Shown here piece by piece: positions 15,318 to 18,580 of a stretch of 18,580 nucleotides of DNA. The first letter of the stretch is position 1, and each line of letters begins with the position of its first letter. The translations under genes and the position numbers were made by a program. The notes below the pieces were generated by a model. It was not told the DNA's origin and did not search any database. It worked only from the letters and a program-made list of their open reading frames with translations. Source of the stretch: Candidatus Izemoplasma sp. (GTDB lineage Bacteria > Bacillota_I > Bacilli_A > Izemoplasmatales > Izemoplasmataceae); assembly GCA_007132145.1 (NCBI GenBank), contig SLPE01000053.1, forward strand, positions 1-18,580, given 5' to 3'.

Positions 15318-16517
15318 ATGGCTTACATCAAGATAAGACAAGAGAAAGTCGACAAGAAGACTGTCGAGGAACTCAAGGAGATCTGCCCGTTCGACGCCTT
15401 CGATTACATCGACGCCTACCTCAGCATCAACGCAGCCTGCAAGATGTGCAAGTTGTGTGTCCAAAAGGGACCGGAAGGCGTTTGCGAACTCATCGAAGGC
15501 ACGCCGGCGAGCATCGATAAAGGCGCTTACCGCGGCATCGCCGTGTTCATCGAGACCCGAAACGACACCATCCATCCTGTCGGTTGGGAGTTAATAGGAA
15601 AAGCCCGTGAACTCGTCGCCGATACTACGAATCCGGTGCACGCGTTGATCATCGGTCCCTCGACCGCTCGGGCCGCCGAGCTCGCGCTCGCCTACGGTGT
15701 CGACAAAGTCACCGCTTATGAACACGAGGATTACCGCTACCATGATCTCGAACGCATCACCGACATCGTCGCCGACTTTTGCAAGCGTACACGCTTGAAC
15801 GTGTTGTTGATCGGCGGGACGCCCTACGGACGCAGTCTGGCTCCGCGCATCGCCGCTAGACTCAAGACGGGGCTGACGGCCGATTGCACGAAACTCGAGA
15901 TGACCGACGAAGGCGATCTCGTGCAGATCCGTCCGGCTTTCGGCGGGAACATCATGGCGAGAATCGTCACGCCGGCGCATCGACCGCAATTGGCGACCAT
16001 CCGTCACAAGATGTTCAACGCTCCTGCGCCCGCGACGCCGTTCGGCGTCATCGACCGCTTGAGCGAGGCGGCGGGAAAACAGCGCGACCGTGTCCGTCTC
16101 GTGAGCACCCGCGTCCGTCCGCAAGTCGACGACATCGCCGATGCCGAAACGATCATCGCCCTCGGCCGGGCCTTCAAGAAGAAGAAGGACCTCGCACTCG
16201 TCGAGCCCTTGAGGAAAGCGTTGTCTGCCGAACTCGCCTGCACCCGGCCACTCATCGAGAACGGTTGGTTCGACGCCCGTCGGCAAATCGGTCTGAGCGG
16301 GAGGACCGTGAAGCCGAAACTCCTCGTAAATATCGGCATCAGCGGTGCTGTCCAATATATCGAAGGCATCCGGGATGCGGAATGCATCCTCACCGTGAAC
16401 ACCGACCCCGAATGCGCGCTCGCCTCCATCAGTCACCACACCATCGTCGGCGACCTCTACGACGTCTTGCCGACGTTGAACGACCATTTGAAGAAGAACG
16501 GAAGGGTGCCATCATGA
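15318..16517 (+). CDS. etfA: Electron transfer flavoprotein alpha subunit with N-terminal [4Fe-4S] motif (EtfA/LctC-like)
   Basis: This 399-residue EtfA is longer than the roughly 320-residue simple form because of an N-terminal ferredoxin-like extension. C23 (EICPFDAF) and C41, C44 and C47 (ACKMCKLC) provide four ligands for one [4Fe-4S] cluster; a further C56 follows. The central part covers the EtfA N-domain (GKARELVAD, VLLIGGTPYGRSLAPRIAAR, GLTADCTKLE). The FAD domain has RPAFGGNIMA, RQIGLSGRTVKPKL (from R322), NIGISGAVQYIEG and VNTDPECAL. This architecture occurs in clostridial and Acetobacterium Etfs that work with lactate dehydrogenase or acyl-CoA dehydrogenases. The start at 15318, two bases after etfB, is preferred to an in-frame ATG at 15297 inside etfB. 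It overlaps the oxidase gene as ATGA. Confidence 0.94.
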   Translation: MAYIKIRQEKVDKKTVEELKEICPFDAFDYIDAYLSINAACKMCKLCVQKGPEGVCELIEGTPASIDKGAYRGIAVFIETRNDTIHPVGWELIGKARELVADTTNPVHALIIGPSTARAAELALAYGVDKVTAYEHEDYRYHDLERITDIVADFCKRTRLNVLLIGGTPYGRSLAPRIAARLKTGLTADCTKLEMTDEGDLVQIRPAFGGNIMARIVTPAHRPQLATIRHKMFNAPAPATPFGVIDRLSEAAGKQRDRVRLVSTRVRPQVDDIADAETIIALGRAFKKKKDLALVEPLRKALSAELACTRPLIENGWFDARRQIGLSGRTVKPKLLVNIGISGAVQYIEGIRDAECILTVNTDPECALASISHHTIVGDLYDVLPTLNDHLKKNGRVPS

Positions 16518-17911
16518 CATTTTCCACCGTGAATCGAGACGATTTGAAGGCTTTTATCGAGTGGTTCGGCGGAAACAACGTTCTCACCGGCGACACCATC
16601 GATGAAGAGTACGCTCACGACGAACTCAAGACGGTCCATCGAAGACCCGACGCGTTGCTCAAGGCGACCGATGAAGCGGCGATCCGCCGCTTGCTCGCAT
16701 ACGCGAACGAACGCGGCATACCCGTGACCGTACGCGGAAGCGGCACCGGTCTCGTCGGGGCTTGTGTGCCCGTCGAAGGCGGCGTCGTCCTCGATATGAC
16801 GCCGATGAACAAGATTCTCGACTTGGACAAGGACAATTTGACGCTCGATGTCGAACCCGGAGTCTTGTTGCTGGATATCGCGGAACACGTCGAGAAGGAA
16901 GGACTCTTCTATGCACCCGATCCCGGGGAGAAGACGGCGACGATCGGCGGCAACATCGCCACCAATGCCGGTGGCATGCGCGCCGTGAAATACGGCGTCA
17001 CGCGCGACTGGGTTTTGGGATTGCGCGTCGTCCTGGCCGACGGGACGGCGATGGACCTCGGCGGAAAAGTCGTCAAAAACTCGAGCGGATACTCGTTGAA
17101 GGACTTGATCGTCGGTAGTGAAGGGACTTTGGCCGTCATCGTCAAGGCGACGCTCAAACTCATCCCCGCTCCGGCAAAAGCGATCAGTTTGCTCATGCCG
17201 TTTTCAAGTCGGGAAGCCGCCCTCGTCGCGGCACCGAAACTGATCGCGCATACGACACTGCCCACCGCTGTGGAGTTCATGGAACAGGATATGTGGAAAT
17301 ACAGCGAATCCTTCCTCGGAAAAAACATTCCTCATGATGAACACGCGGCGTACTTACTGGCGACCTATGATGCGACGACGGAAGGAGCGGTCGATGAAAT
17401 CGTCGAATGTGCGAGCGCTTTCGCCGTCGATAAACTCGACGCTCATGATGTCTATCTCATCGATACCGACGATAGAAAACAAAGCGTATGGAACGCTCGA
17501 GGCGCTTTTTTGGAAGCGGTCAAAGCATCGACAACGGAAATCGACGAATGCGATGTCGTGTTACCGCGTTCACAATTACCCGGTTACTTGTCTTTCATCC
17601 AGGATCTTTCCGAATCGACAGACCTCCGTATTCCCTATTTCGGGCACGTCGGAGACGGCAACCTTCACATCTACCTCTGCCGGGACGATCTCGACGAGGC
17701 GACATGGAAGGAAAAGACGGCGATCGCTTTCGACGCGATGTATGAAGAAGCGGCGAAATGTCAAGGGCTCGTCAGCGGAGAACACGGAATCGGCTATGCC
17801 AAAAAGACCTATTTGCGCAGACATTCCGATGCTAGACAACTCGAACTGATGGAAGCCGTGAAGACGGCGTTCGACCCCAAAGGCATTCTCAACCCCAAAA
17901 AAATTCTTTGA
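16514..17911 (+). CDS. lctD: FAD-linked D-lactate dehydrogenase, GlcD/LctD family, Etf-coupled
   Basis: This 465-residue enzyme is an FAD-dependent 2-hydroxyacid dehydrogenase. The PCMH-type FAD domain shows RGSGTGLVGACVPVEGG (from R74), PDPGEKTATIGGNIATNAGG (from P135) and YGVTRDWVLGL. The C-terminal FAD-oxidase domain has GHVGDGNLH with H378 and H385, and GEHGIG with E423, residues that match the metal-binding His/His/Glu set known in D-2-hydroxyglutarate dehydrogenase. It ends in NPKKIL as the family does, and its length is close to LctD of Acetobacterium woodii (about 467). Position after etfBA and murQ points to D-lactate as the substrate, giving pyruvate with electrons passed to EtfAB. 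Glycolate or 2-hydroxyglutarate cannot be excluded by motif alone. The true start is 16514, which overlaps the etfA stop by four bases; the frame remains open far upstream within etfA, but that is not coding. Confidence 0.88.
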   Translation: MTFSTVNRDDLKAFIEWFGGNNVLTGDTIDEEYAHDELKTVHRRPDALLKATDEAAIRRLLAYANERGIPVTVRGSGTGLVGACVPVEGGVVLDMTPMNKILDLDKDNLTLDVEPGVLLLDIAEHVEKEGLFYAPDPGEKTATIGGNIATNAGGMRAVKYGVTRDWVLGLRVVLADGTAMDLGGKVVKNSSGYSLKDLIVGSEGTLAVIVKATLKLIPAPAKAISLLMPFSSREAALVAAPKLIAHTTLPTAVEFMEQDMWKYSESFLGKNIPHDEHAAYLLATYDATTEGAVDEIVECASAFAVDKLDAHDVYLIDTDDRKQSVWNARGAFLEAVKASTTEIDECDVVLPRSQLPGYLSFIQDLSESTDLRIPYFGHVGDGNLHIYLCRDDLDEATWKEKTAIAFDAMYEEAAKCQGLVSGEHGIGYAKKTYLRRHSDARQLELMEAVKTAFDPKGILNPKKIL

Positions 17912-17913
17912 AC

Positions 17914-17919
17914 AGGAGG
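17914..17919 (+). promoter_or_regulatory. Strong ribosome binding site for the lipoprotein gene
   Basis: A perfect AGGAGG lies seven bases before the ATG at 17927, in the 15-base gap after the oxidase gene. No terminator hairpin is visible in this gap. Confidence 0.75.
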
Positions 17920-17926
17920 CACAGTC

Positions 17927-18541
17927 ATGAAGAAACTGTATCTTCTCCTCGGTGTTTTGGCGGTTTTTTGCCTACACGCCTGTGGAGACGGAAAAGCGAC
18001 GACCGATGAAGATGTCGGAATCGTCGACCCGGAAAGTCTCATTCCGGTCATCCACACCATGACAGCGGTTGACAACTATCGGATCGACATCAACATCGAC
18101 ATGGATTTCATGGATCTCGATTCCGTGATGTTGTTCGACGGCAAAAAAGTCTACTACGAGTTGTTAGGGGAAACGTATTTCTCGAACAGGGAAGCGGATG
18201 TTTGTCATTTGTACGAACACAGCGGCACCGGGTTCGAAAAGACGGTCGTCGATTGCATCGAAGACGACGACGGCGTCCGATTCTTCACGCAGTTCCAACA
18301 TACGCACTTCATCGAGATCGAAGGCGTCTACCATCTCAAAGAGGCGCACCACGACCTCGTAGAGGCGTTCGTGCAGGAGACGATGCCCGAAGCACAAGTG
18401 CTGTCGTTCGTCCTCAGCACTTCCAACACCCGTTTCGAGCGCATGGTGTTCACCGTCGACGCCGGCGGAGAAATTTTCATTTTCGATATGGCGTTCAGCC
18501 GCTACGGCCAAGTGAACGTCACTTTACCGGAGGTGGATTGA
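17927..18541 (+). CDS. Lipoprotein of unknown function
   Basis: This 204-residue protein has a short lipoprotein signal: MKKLYLLLGVLAVFCLHAC, with the lipobox L-H-A-C and the lipid-carrying Cys at residue 19. After an acidic linker, the mature part is rich in beta-strands and acidic residues (DNYRIDINIDMDFMDLD, KKVYYELLGETYF, FTQFQHTHFIEIEGVYHL, ERMVFTVDAGGEIFIFDMAF) and ends in LPEVD. The strand-rich layout recalls LolA/LppX-like or DUF6612-type lipoproteins, but I cannot assign a family. Two cysteines, in ADVCHLYEH and VVDCIEDD, could form a disulfide. It is joined to the oxidase gene by 15 bases and is followed immediately by another start, so it is still in the operon. A role at the cell surface is all that the sequence supports. 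Confidence 0.78.
   Translation: MKKLYLLLGVLAVFCLHACGDGKATTDEDVGIVDPESLIPVIHTMTAVDNYRIDINIDMDFMDLDSVMLFDGKKVYYELLGETYFSNREADVCHLYEHSGTGFEKTVVDCIEDDDGVRFFTQFQHTHFIEIEGVYHLKEAHHDLVEAFVQETMPEAQVLSFVLSTSNTRFERMVFTVDAGGEIFIFDMAFSRYGQVNVTLPEVD
18529..18536 (+). promoter_or_regulatory. Ribosome binding site for the last, truncated gene
   Basis: GGAGGTGG lies within the final codons of the lipoprotein gene, five bases before the ATG at 18542. It supports a real gene running off the window. Confidence 0.65.
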
Positions 18542-18580
18542 ATGGCTTTCTTGAGAAGATGTTTCATCGTTGTCGTGACG
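18542..18580 (+). CDS. Start of another gene, truncated at the window edge
   Basis: Thirteen codons, MAFLRRCFIVVVT, follow the lipoprotein stop with no gap, and a strong ribosome site precedes them. The two arginines followed by a hydrophobic run suggest a signal peptide or membrane segment, so the product is probably an envelope protein, possibly a second lipoprotein or membrane partner. The function cannot be judged. Confidence 0.55.
   Translation, partial: MAFLRRCFIVVVT

Noticed and set aside
15884..16513. Upstream extension of the lctD-like gene by 210 codons
   Set aside because: The extension overlaps etfA in another frame and encodes an Arg/His/Pro-rich sequence. The FAD-oxidase family starts near 16514, where an ATGA overlap and a GGAAGGG ribosome site are present.
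15318..17911. Etf/oxidase block as a glycolate oxidase or acyl-CoA dehydrogenase system
   Set aside because: No acyl-CoA dehydrogenase or separate GlcE/GlcF genes are present. The gene order and EtfA cluster motif fit a lactate dehydrogenase-Etf complex better, though glycolate or 2-hydroxyglutarate as substrate is not formally excluded.
1..18580. CRISPR arrays, tRNA or rRNA genes, insertion sequences, phage genes
   Set aside because: No regular repeats, transposase motifs, or tRNA-like cloverleaf regions were seen. Coding sequence fills the window, leaving no gap longer than 17 bases.

Overview
The window is a gapless run of 18 genes, all on the + strand, cut at both ends: the first gene lacks its 5' part and the last has only 13 codons. 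GC content is moderately high, apparently in the mid-50s percent by eye. The genes look Firmicutes/Tenericutes-like: CUT1-type sugar ABC permeases, a DUF5696 protein, YIP1 and DUF624 (YesL) proteins, a BadF-type amino-sugar kinase, and EtfBA plus a GlcD/LctD oxidase as in anaerobic Firmicutes. TGA serves as the stop codon (16 of 17 visible stops), so the Mycoplasma code is excluded. The species cannot be named from sequence alone; an anaerobic Bacillota or a high-GC Mycoplasmatota relative is the best guess.

Region 1 (1-10020) is an envelope and transport module. In order it holds a solute-binding protein (partial), two ABC permeases, a membrane-anchored NHL-propeller/TPR protein, a YIP1 membrane protein, a large anchored DUF5696 protein, a second ABC permease pair and a YesL-like DUF624 protein. 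No ABC ATPase is present, so a shared MsmX-type ATPase is presumably encoded elsewhere.

Region 2 (9998-14506) is a cytoplasmic peptidoglycan-sugar pathway: NamZ (exo-N-acetylmuramidase), NagZ (beta-N-acetylglucosaminidase), a MurK-like MurNAc/GlcNAc kinase and MurQ (MurNAc-6-phosphate etherase). Neither glycosidase has a signal peptide, so the glycan must be imported before it is cleaved. The three junctions inside this block all have the same 8-base overlap form, ATGNNTGA.

Region 3 (14524-17911) encodes EtfB, EtfA with a [4Fe-4S] motif, and an FAD-linked 2-hydroxyacid (D-lactate) dehydrogenase, in the same gene order as the electron-confurcating lactate dehydrogenase LctBCD of Acetobacterium woodii. 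MurQ releases D-lactate, so this module most simply oxidises that product to pyruvate. Region 4 (17927-18580) holds a lipoprotein of unknown function and the start of another gene.

No junction is longer than 17 bases, and I see no internal terminator or clear promoter, so the window reads as part of one long operon. The main hypothesis is a single locus that binds and imports peptidoglycan glycan, splits it inside the cell, phosphorylates the sugars, removes the lactyl ether and recovers electrons from D-lactate. The DUF5696/NHL/YIP1 proteins would be its uncharacterised surface components.
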